Assembly: GCA_030180135.1 (NCBI GenBank)
Contig: CM058233.1
Location: 107,735,994 to 107,799,993 of the forward strand
DNA length: 64,000 nucleotides
From: Orychophragmus violaceus
Taxonomy: Eukaryota > Streptophyta > Magnoliopsida > Brassicales > Brassicaceae
Direction of reading: 5' to 3'
Part shown: positions 32,904 to 43,322 of the stretch, one piece after another
Layout: each line of letters begins with the position of its first letter
How positions within the stretch are numbered: the first letter of the stretch is position 1
Made by a program: the position numbers and the translations under genes
The notes under the pieces: model-generated
Seen by the model: the letters and a program-made list of their open reading frames with translations, nothing else
What the model was told of the DNA's origin: nothing
Database searches by the model: none

Positions 32904-33444
32904 AATTCTGACGTCACATACAAAAAAATATATGTATATATAGTTATGTTACATTTTTTAGTTACATCAGTACTTTTATCACCATTTTATCATTTAACTC
33001 TTTTTTATTAGGTGTGTGTGTTCTACTTGATTCTCCGAGCCCTTGATACCGTTGGTTAGTGCTTCATTACTATTCTATCCAAACTTTACCTTTGATTTGA
33101 TGAGTCTTCTTCTCCAGATATTTTATTTTCTTAAGAAAATTAAATTTTTTGTTTTGATTAAATATAGATCCATCTTTCTTTCTTCAATGGCAGAAAATTC
33201 TTGATGATAAAAAATTAGTATCATCTATTTAATTATTTAGTTTTTTTCTTCCTCTTACTATACATGCAGAGGATGACACAAGCATACCAACTGAGATTAA
33301 GGTTCCCATTCTAATAGATTTCCACCGTCACATATATGATCCTGACTGGCATTTCGCATGTAAGTAAGAAGAGTCACATCTTACTCTTTCAGATGAAATT
33401 GATTAATATTTTTAAATTAATCTTAATCCGATCTTAGGTGGTAC

Positions 33445-33963
33445 TAAGGGCATCTCCAACCCACCTCTATATTTGCCTCTAAACTCTATTTTAGAGGCAA
33501 ATCTACTCCAACCCACCTCTATAACTTCCTCTAAAATAGAGATTGCTATTTTTTCCTCTATATATAGAGGAAGAAATAGCATTCCTCTATAATAGAGTCA
33601 AACTTTTTTGTTTGCACAATTGCCCTTTAACTTTTATATTTTATAATTATAACCTATATTAATATATAAAAAATTATTTTTTAATGATTTGTTAATAATT
33701 TTATACATACAATTTCTTTGTTACTTTTTAAACATATTATAGTTTTATAAAATTTTTGCAAAATAAAATAAAAAATAAAAAATGGTTTAGTTTGCAACTT
33801 TTATAAATAAAATGTGTGATTAGTAAAATAAAAAAAGAATATTGGAGAGAATATTCTTTTTAGAGTAAAATATAGAGGAATACATTGGAGCAAAATCCAC
33901 CTCTATTATAGAGTTCCTCTATTTTAGAGGCAAATATAGCAAAATACATTGGAGATGGTCTAA
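33445..33963. mobile_element. Tourist-like (PIF/Harbinger) MITE inserted in exon 4 of SQS copy 3
   Basis: The element at 33448-33960 has inverted termini GGGCATCTCCAACCCACC and, on the right strand, GACCATCTCCAATGTATT. Each is followed by a TATATTTGCCTCTAAAAT-like block. It is flanked by TAA at 33445-33447 and 33961-33963. 513 bp, AT-rich, no transposase. The host sequence with one TAA matches the exon in the other copies. Confidence 0.93.
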
Positions 33964-35539
33964 GAAGTACAAGGTTCTGATGGACCAATTTCACCATGTT
34001 TCTGCAGCATTTCTGGAACTTGAAAAATGGTTAGTTAAACTATTTGATACATGCAACTCTGCTCTGTTTTTACAAAAACTTCTTGCTCTTTTATATTGAT
34101 TGATCTACTGAGTGTTCCTAATTTACCCAAAAAGGTGTCAAGAAGTTATTGAAGATATAACTAAGAGAATGGGTGCAGGAATGGCCAAATTCATTTCCAA
34201 AGAGGTTTGTGACACTAACTCGAATTTTTTTCTTTTCTGAATATTTTTTGTGGAATTAGCCATTCACGGGAATTCCACAAAAAATTACCAGTTTTTTTAA
34301 CACTGATTTTATTATTCTATTATAGATTTTTATAAAAATTATCACATCGACGACTCTATCAGAGAACAACTTTTACCAATTTTATGGAAACAAAAAATGT
34401 TTTTAATTCCACCAATATCTTTCCAATAAATAGAAGAAATTATGAATCAAGTTAAAAATCATTCATAATGATTACCCGAATGTATCTCTCTCTTCTCTCT
34501 CTATAAAGCTCCACCGTCTATATCGCTTTTCTCTTCGGCGACCGTTTCTTGCTTTGAAATGTGGATATACCAGAATTATCAATACTTAGTAATTAACTTG
34601 CTTTGTTAAGAGCTAATTAAATTGATTTGTATATCGACAGGTAGATACGGTTGATGATTATGATGAATACTGCCATTATGCTGCTGGACTTGTGGGTTTA
34701 GGTTTATCAAAACTCTTCCTCGCTTCTGGATTAGAAACACTGACTCCAGAGTGGAAGCAGATTTCCAATTCTACAGGTTTATTTCTGCAGGTATGTATAA
34801 TTATATGATTATTTTTTTTTAAATTGCAATATTTTTGTTAATAAAAAATGTTATCTTATTTTGCTAGAAAACAAACATTATCAAAGATTATCTTGAGGAC
34901 ATTAATGAAATACCAAAACCGCGCATGTTTTGGCCTCGTGAGATTTGGGGAAAATATGTTGACAAACTCGAGGTGCATATATACATTTCACTCTCAAGCC
35001 TAATTCTCACCTAGAGATGTCTCATCATGTTAAATGAATCTTATAAAAAAAAAAAAAAACACAATGCGACCTTTTTTTTTTTGTGAACTGTTATAATATT
35101 GTAGGATTTAAAAAATGAGGACAACTCAACGAAAGCAGTGCAGTGTTTGAATGATATGGTCACTAATGCATTGATTCATGTTGAAGATTGCTTGAAATCT
35201 ATGGCTGCATTGCGTGATCCTGCAATATTTCACTCTTGTGCCATCCCTCAGGTTATAGAGATAAAATTTGTTTTATCACATGTATACATTCTTTAACTTT
35301 TCCTATCTAATAATTTAAATTTTTTAATAATTTTTTTTCTCCTGTTTTTAATTAGATTGTGGCGATTGGAACACTTGCTTTATGCTATAACAATGTACAA
35401 GTATTTAGAGGCGCCGTGAAACTGAGGCGAGGTAATATATTTTTAACACATTAATCAATGTCTAATCCTAAGGCTTAATTAGAAACAAAGGTTGATCATT
35501 AGTTCGTCAGTTAATTAATAACTAAGTTATATTACAAAC

Positions 35540-35855
35540 ATGAGAAAAAGGCACAAAATAGCATAAAAACATAGCTTGTCACAAATATATACACAAAAGG
35601 GAATAACTGATATTTTTAGCATTATTTGGCTTACAAATTTTTTTATAGCATTATATAATTTAGGGTTTAGGATTTATTATTTAAGATTTAAAGTTTATTA
35701 TTTAGGGTTTAGTATTTAGGATTTAGTATTTAGGATTTATGATTAGAGTTAATTTAGTCTTTATCCCTTTAAAAATGCTATTTTGATCATTATTCCTATT
35801 TGTTGCTATATTTGTGATAATATATGTTTTGTGCTTTTTTTCCGATTTGCCCAAA
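35540..35855. repeat. Intronic element with telomere-like TTTAGGG-type repeats (intron 9 of copy 3)
   Basis: Between gagaaaaaggcacaaaatagca (about 35542) and the loosely inverted tgttttgtgctttttttccg (about 35826), there are repeated tttagggttta and tttaggatttagtattt units at about 35660-35745. Copies 1, 2 and 4 lack it at this place. It is probably a small non-autonomous transposon, but no target duplication could be defined. Confidence 0.5.
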
Positions 35856-36518
35856 AAAATTTATTGACATAAGATGTATATGGTTTAGGTATAAGTGCTA
35901 AAGTAATTGATCGCACAAAGACAATGGATGATGTCTATGGTGCATTCTATGATTTTTCTTGCATACTGAAAACAAAGGTAATGTTGTCAACTGAAATATT
36001 GCATTCTATATTCATCTTTGGAATGGCTCTCGATTTTGATAGTCATACCATTTATTTAGAGGAAATCTCTCGGATAAAAGCATATTTCTTGTTTACGTTG
36101 GTTTAAATGCTGTTTTTATATATATTGACATATGTTGTTAATAGGTTGACAAGAACGATCCAAATGCCATTAAAACACTAAACCGACTCGAAACAATCGA
36201 GAAAGTCTGCAGAGAAAATGGAGACCTTCACAAGAGGTAATGGTCCATTCTTTTTCTTATTTTTATTTTTGTGTTGAAGTTCTAATGAATCTTGTCTTAT
36301 TTTTCTTTTCCGGTTAGAAAATCATATGTTAATGACGAAACACAATCAAATGCTCTCTTTGTAAGTTAATTTTAATCCTATTTTCATAAAACTGTATCAA
36401 ATTATTTTTATAGCATAGTTTACTAATCATTCTCCTATATAAACTGTAATTGCAGATTGTAATGCTTGTGTCACTACTGGCCACAATAGTCTTGGCATAT
36501 CTAAAACACATAACTTAA

Positions 36519-39500
36519 CGCAAGTGACTCTTAACTGTGGGAGTCGTCTGTGATACTTCAAAGATCTTGAAATCATGATGAACATACTTTCTAGGTTCCT
36601 CGAAGATTTTATGAAACTTAATTCACGTAACCCTTTTTTTACTGTCAATCTTTTTATAGAAGTTGGTTTGTTCTGAATCCATAAGATTGTATTTACTTAC
36701 TGCCTTGCTTTTCTCGTTTTAGATTATCTGTAATTTGAACAATCGTACCATTCTTCTTGTCTCTTGATAGCGAGGTTTTTTCGGTTCTAAGCTACTATCA
36801 ATTCCTCAAACCTCTACACATGTCGATATAACTTTTGAGGTATCAATTCAGAGAGGCAAGAAGAACAACACATCAAGAATACAAGATACTATTTAATCTA
36901 AGCAAGATGTATAAAAGGGATTTAAACAATCAAAACAATAAAGCAAACAAGAACAAAGCATACATTAAACAAGAAGACAAGCAAATAAGTAGACACTATA
37001 AAATAAGGTCCCTAGGATGAGGCAATGAAGACTAGATGGTCTAGAGACAATCAATGATGCTTCAATCAATCAAACAATGTTAAACAAGACTAATGATCAT
37101 TAATTAAGCTAATCACATTCTCATGTTCATAACAATGATGCAATTAAATTTTAGTCATCTTAAGCTTGTTCTTATTTCATATTTTGGTTGCATTTACATT
37201 CATTCATGTTAGTTTCTTGAACTTTCTTGCATGTAGAACTTAAAGATGCATTTAGAGTCAGGATTTGCATATTTTGTTGTTATTGGGAGTGTTTTCCTAT
37301 GTTTTGTAGGTTCTTGGAGTTACTAAAGAGGTTTGGAAAAGTTTGGAGCCCAAATGAGTGATTGCAAGTGAAATGGTGATGAAGAACCAAACCAAGGAGC
37401 TTGAAAGATTGAGTCTTATGAAGCCCTTCCGTCGACATTTAGATTTCAGACTACAAATTTAAGTTGTGAGCAATTGAGTTGGATTTCTAATGGAGGTGGT
37501 TTGAAGTCATTTGGATCTATATAGAAAGAGTTATGTCTGATTTACTTGATGCATCTCAACACAGTCTGCAAATCAGCATCATGCACAAAAGTGACCAGAG
37601 AATCTATCGGGTTGGCGTATTGGGTTGTTTCACCCGATATATTTGCCCTCAATCCGACCAGGGAATCTATCAGGTTGGCGTATCGGGTTGTTGCGCCCGA
37701 TACATTTTGCTGTGAAGACCAAAATCATACCCACTTATTTACGATATTGCCAATACGAGCCAAAAACACTTCATATATGGTTTTAGACTTAAATTTTGAG
37801 ATCTACCTTCTATATTATAAATTTCTTTTACTTCTTTTGAATCTTAAACAATTTGTAAACTTTTATTTTGATTCTTAATCAAGTTTGTTATCTCATCTCT
37901 TTAATTTCATCTCTCTAATCATGATTTCCATTATTATCTTTATGGATTTTAATGGGATCAATATGATTAGTGAGTAGTCTCTTTGGGTTTTGAGATGAGG
38001 TAGACTAGGACTTGATTAGGGATGATCTAAGGGTGTTTAGTGCTTAATTTTTATTAATCCTTCTCTATTAGGTTGTTCTTTATGCTAGGTTGCAAGAAAT
38101 TGTTGAACTTATACATTAGGCTTTTCTTTTCCCACAAGGTGTTTGATGAAATGTTTGCTAGAACCTAATTAGATATTTTGCATGCTTATCCAATGGAAAT
38201 TGATGTCTAAAGTGTTTAATAGTCAAATGAACTTGTTTTGCATGCTTAATTGATTCTTGATCACAATTGATAGATTGTTATTGATTAGGAATTGATTAAA
38301 GGGATCTTTGATTAGAGATATGATTGATCTAATGTTTTGAGTTCTAGACTAGGATTAAAGCTTGCTTGATGGTTAAATGATTAATAATTAATGCATGCTA
38401 TCTTGGATTTGATATTGAGACAATGATTAATGCTTGATTAGCATAGAGTTAGTTATATGTGAATATAATTAGCTACTTGATAGTTAATTTAATCATCTTC
38501 TTGAGCTTGGTTGATTGATAAACACCTAGATAAGATCATCCCTTGATAGACCTAACTCTTTGACCTCATCTTAGACCCTTTTCTCTTATCTATTGCTTAA
38601 TCTCTTATTTCATTTGCTTACTTGTTTGCTTTCTTTTGTTACTTAGGTTGTTAGCTTAAAATCAATTTTAATTGGCTTAGCGCTTTTAGTTGTATGTATT
38701 CCTTTTGGCTAGACTCATACCCATTTGGGTTGACAACCTCAAGTACTACAATGACACATTGGTATTTTGAGGGACTGATAGCAAGATCCTAAAAATCTAT
38801 TTATCAAACTACTATGCTAATCATGCAATCATTCAATTCTCATTTACAAATTACAAGACAAGCATGCAAGAATATCCATCAAGTACATTTTAGCAAAGCT
38901 AATCCTTAGGCTAAGAACATTAATCATTAGACTAATCCAAGCTCTTGGCACTAATCTCTTTGTCTAATCTCTAATCAAGAACAAACTCTCATTTGTGATT
39001 AAGAGACAAACAAACAATCATATCAAGTCTCGTTACCAATAATCACCTTAGACAACTAATATCTTAGGCTAAGATGTGAAAATCCTCTGCAAAGTTCATT
39101 CAAGCATTTCATCGAACACCTTTCGGGCATGTAAAAGCTAACATCTAGATTCAACAATTCCTTGCAACCTAGAATAGAGATCAACTAATTAGAGAATGAT
39201 CATTCATCATCAAGTCCTAAGCATCACTAATCATCACACAAACCACCTAAATCAACCTCAACTTAAAGACCCAAAAAATCTATTCTCTAATCACCATTGT
39301 TCTTCACAAATCATGAATTTAGAGAGATAGGAAACAGAGATTAACAAAAGATAACAAAGTACTTAATTAAAACTCAAAATTAAAGGTTTAAAAATCCTAA
39401 ATCATAAACATAAGAAGAGATAAAACTAAGCTTAGATAGCTTAGGATTTTTAATCCCCCAAAATGAGTATTTATAGTTGGGAGCCACGCAGTGGCATTTT

Positions 39501-40740
39501 CGTAAATAAAGTGATGTGAATATGATCTTCACAAGGAAAATTATCAGGCGATTTTGCCCGATACAAACAAGCCGATAGAATGTTGCTGGAAGTATCGGGC
39601 TGATTTGCCTGATAGAGCATGCTGATGGATTCTCTGTCAAGTTTGTGGGATTTCTGCAGAAAATGTATCGGGCTGATTTGCCCGATACAAATAAGCAGAT
39701 ATAATGCTACTGGAAGTATCAGGTTCTAAGTGCAAAAAAGACCAAGAAATATACATGAATGAATGCAAAATAAAACCAAAACACGAACTTAAAACAAGTC
39801 CAAATGCATCAAAATGCATCGAAACCGTATCTTTTCTCTCGCCTCCGCACCATCCCTGATAGGTTCAGAGTTTTATCATATTCTACTGCAAGTGCACAAT
39901 TATGCAATGTAGTACTTAGGGTATCGAATCCACAAGGACTCACGGCTCACACGATAGATTATGAGTAATCGAATTAAGCTAAGCGAAGTAGATTGTGAAA
40001 CAGTAAACAAGACAGCAAGTAAACAAATGAAGTGAGGTGAATGTAAGCAATTAACGAAGGCGTCAGGTTTCAGGAGGTTCTCAGGATATCAGGATATCAG
40101 ATAACAAACAATCAGGATTCAATCTATTAGCGTTCTTGAACTAGAATCACAAAAGTAAAACTAACCACCTCCCGCTGCGATAATTATCTATGTGTAACAA
40201 CCTAGCAAGCCAACTCTCGTTGCGAATCCTAGAGTTCTAAACATGCATTAATTCTGAGTTCGTTTGTTCACAACTTCTAAACCAAATCTTTTTGCGAATA
40301 AATAAGTTGCTCACCTAAATCCTTTCTAGTTAATTAACCAACTCTCGTTGTGTAAATCAACCTAATATTAATAATCTAAATGGCCAGTTCAAATTAAGCA
40401 TTAAGAGTAACTTAGGTGAAGAGCTAGATGATAAATCCGAATCAATTAGTTATTCTAACATTCCTTCAAATCTTTAATGAGAATCTCTAACCTAACAAGA
40501 GATCTACTCAGACATAGCAATCATAACAGAAAACATGATCAAAATAGATATCTTAGATGAATCAAAAAGTGTAAGAACAGGGGTTCGAAATCTCCTCTCT
40601 CTCGAGAACAAGACCAGCCCCAAATCTCCTAGTTTAATTGAAAAATCTCTGGAATAAAACTTAGTCTAAACAATGGCTGAAAAACCTAACTAAAAGCTAA
40701 AACACGATTTGGGTCACTTTGTAATTATGAGAAACTTCTG
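36519..40740. mobile_element. Nest of LTR-retrotransposon-derived non-coding sequence between SQS copies 3 and 4
   Basis: The stretch from about 36770 resembles the long non-coding parts of plant Gypsy/Athila-type elements: low-complexity ttgattaga/cttgattgg sequence, blocks with cccgatac (37620-37710 plus; 39540-39720 minus), and at 39890-39960 the typical gcaagtgcacaatta...gtatcgaatccacaagga phrase. Plus-like (37170-38790) and minus-like (38790-39840) halves suggest inverted or nested insertions. No gag, protease, reverse transcriptase or integrase frame is visible, and I could not define complete LTRs. Confidence 0.5.
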
Positions 40741-43322
40741 GGCTAATTTGTAGATTCTTCAAAGTCTTCATTAATCGTCCAAAATCTTCTGCCCGCGATA
40801 TGTGTCGACCAACACCTGAGTGGTGTCGATCGACGCCGATGCCAGACGATCATATCAACTCTTCGGCAATCGCATGAATGCTCTATAAAGCTCCAGAATG
40901 CGCTATAATGTCCAAGTAAGCTCCAAACGTGATAAAACACATAAAGTACCTGAAAGGACTCGAAAGACTCTATAGAAGACTCGATTATGTAGATATATCA
41001 TGGCCCAAAACACCTAAAAACCATGATATATCAATCCTTGGAACACTGATGTCCTCTCATGGCGCCGGATTTGATGACTTACCAAGATCCTTTGATTTGA
41101 GACGAGCCAACCATCGCATGCTATGCTGAAGAGATCTACCTCACCATACGCTGCCAGAGGAGGGTAAACCGAGACATCTCTTAACTCCGCATCGCCACCA
41201 CAGCTTCCTTTATGCGCAATAACCAACACCAACAGATACTGTCAGTCGTCAGAAATTTTTTCCAAACACAAAACAACATAAAATCCTTAAAAAAAATAGA
41301 GAGAATTGAGAACGATCGCGTATGATATACGCGCATGTCATCCTTTAGCATGTGAATCTTTCCTCTTTCTTTTTCTTTATATAGAACACACAATTCTTCT
41401 ACAGAAGCAACTCAATTCCATAACCAACAAAGGCAACCACAAGTTTCTTTCAAAAATCGATCTATGGATTACATTTTTCTCATATATTAGTTTAGACTCT
41501 TCTATAAATTTAGGATATATCTTGAACTATAAAAAAACAAAAAATTCCCTTCAAATTCACAAAGAACGTGGCGGCACTTTTGCCAAGAACACGTTCCCAT
41601 TTTCGATTTACGCATACTTACTTGCATTCAAACTTAAAGGAGACTTTGTTGGTTTCCCACATGCGTGTGTGTTTACGATCAAACTTTTCTGACAACACCA
41701 TGTTGATCAGCTGTCTTATCGTACAATGCAAATGTTACAAAAAAAAATGGTCACATAATATAATAATATTATGACTTTTGTATATAGATAAAGACTTATA
41801 TAAAATAGATTTACAGAAAGTGAACGTAGAACCTATAGACTATGGTGATCATAATGTTATAATTATATTACGATATAACATCAAACGAGCCGAATTTGAA
41901 GGAAAAAAAAAAACAAACAAACAAAAAACACAACAAACGAGGCGTGGACCAAGCTTAAAGGATTCGAGATGTGGTCTGTCTTTTGCTTCTGTAATCAGAA
42001 ACAGTTCATACGTAGAAAACTTAGAGTTAAATTAATATGGTTGTGTAAAATGAGTCCCCCATTTAAATGTCGTATAGCACAAGTAACGGATATCGCAACT
42101 TTGTTTTATATTGCTAGTCCAACGCTACCCGTTACTTGTGCTATACGACAATCAAATGCAAGACTCATTTTTTTTTTTGCCAAAATTTGGAGCATATATT
42201 AAAAAATTTGTGGTTTTTTGGTTTACAATCCGGTCTAACCGACTCTACTCTTAATCCCAGAATTGGGTCCGGTTTAGCAACCCAAACAAAATTACAGAAA
42301 ACCAATACAATCCAAACCAGGCAAACCGGCCTAAACCGGAGACATAAAACCCTAAAGGAAAAAACTAGAAGCCGCCGCCTAAGGAAATATGCCGCAAGAA
42401 GTCTCGCCGGCGACCACCGGAGGAGAGAGGCCGAGCAAAGAGCCCGCCTCGAGCTTTACCTGCAATAAGGGCCGTTTCGGAGTAGCAGATCTCCGCTTGG
42501 TGAACAGAATTACCAAAGCCAAACAAAAGGAGAGGAGAAATGGAACCACCGCAAGCCACCAAGCCCAGGGGAGATCGCGTAAACCGTGAGGGCGAACCAG
42601 ACGGGAAGGGGAAAACAGGGCTGCCGGAGGAAGAAGTCCGTTGGTTAGACTCCGAGATCTCTCGATCTGATGTCCTCTAGCATCTCGATGAACCTAGAAG
42701 CGTCCAGCGGTTCTTTTTATGAGGCCCATCCTCCGTCAAGCCACCATCACAGAGTCAGCTCACCACACCCAAACCACCAGTCAAAGCCAGATCCCCACAG
42801 CTCCAAGCCAGCGACGGAAAGAATGAGGAGAAGCGAGATCCCGCGGAGCTAGTCCTCGAGCAACCGGCCATCTCACTTCTATTCTGACGAGCACCGCCAC
42901 CGTGCACCTCTCTCTGTTGGCTTAATTTTCTTCATCTCGTCATGCACTAACCGCGATTGGAGGACATGTAGAGGACAAAAGGGGGTGGAACGAAGACCTC
43001 TCGCAGCGCCGGCGAGAGTCAGTCGCCGGAGAGGCCGGAGGAAAGAGAGAACGGAGAAAACCTTTAGGCAGTGAGGTCGAGGAGAGAAGGCAGAGAGAAA
43101 AAGAGCTTCTCTCTCCTTCACGTTTAGAAAGACATACTAACAAAAACAACAAGACGAAACCATGTTAATTTAACGTAACTCTTAAGTTTTCTACGTATGG
43201 TTTTTGAATCTTAAATCTCTATATAAAGATTGCCTTTTGTTTGCAAGACGAAACCACCATCATCATCCCTGTGATCACTGACATTATTTTTCCTCTGTTT
43301 CTCATTCGAGTTCATAAAAAAA
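40741..43322. other. Upstream region of SQS copy 4: duplicated block, inverted repeat and GC-rich island
   Basis: 41340-42180 repeats sequence found downstream of copy 2 and upstream of copy 3. 42047-42172 forms a long inverted repeat (listed separately). 42230-43130 is an unusually GC-rich island, with ccggcgaccaccgg- and gccgccgcc-type sequence; it has overlapping short frames on both strands but no domain I recognise. It may be part of a retroelement. The copy 4 promoter (tatataaagattgcc at about 43219) resumes similarity to copy 3. Confidence 0.5.
42047..42172. repeat. Inverted repeat upstream of SQS copy 4
   Basis: The arms 42047-42092 and 42126-42172 are inverted copies around a spacer of about 35 bp. 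A 22-bp core is perfectly paired (tgtcgtatagcacaagtaacgg at 42068-42089 with 42129-42150), and outer parts (aaaatgagtc with gactcatttt) also match. The corresponding block upstream of copy 3 (about 29930-29985) exists in a single orientation. Confidence 0.85.

Larger units (their letters stand above)
30797..36518 (+). pseudogene. Squalene synthase-like paralogue, array copy 3, exon 4 interrupted by a MITE
   Basis: Thirteen exons are recognisable: 30797-30991, 33012-33054, 33270-33359, 33438-34029 (interrupted), 34135-34204, 34641-34790, 34868-34972, 35105-35251, 35356-35431, 35889-35977, 36145-36236, 36318-36360, 36456-36518. Exon 4 contains a 513-bp MITE. Without the element and one TAA duplicate it is 76 nt, exactly as in copies 1 and 2. 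The insertion adds 516 nt, and the first in-frame stop is TAA at 33590-33592, so the normal transcript would be truncated at about residue 160. The other exons have no stop or frameshift. Residue 287 is Ser (IFHSCAIPQ), as in copy 2, while Tyr171 and DYLED are kept. The C-terminus is a membrane helix ending LKHIT. Probably a pseudogene unless the element is skipped by splicing. Confidence 0.88.

Noticed and set aside
42136..43152. Overlapping 60-110 codon frames on both strands
   Set aside because: GC-rich island gives long frames by chance in several phases; no homologous motif or splice structure supports a gene.
36519..43322. CRISPR-like or satellite array between copies 3 and 4
   Set aside because: The recurring cccgatac and ttgattaga words are irregular and fit retrotransposon non-coding sequence; there is no regular repeat-spacer structure, and this is a plant nuclear genome.
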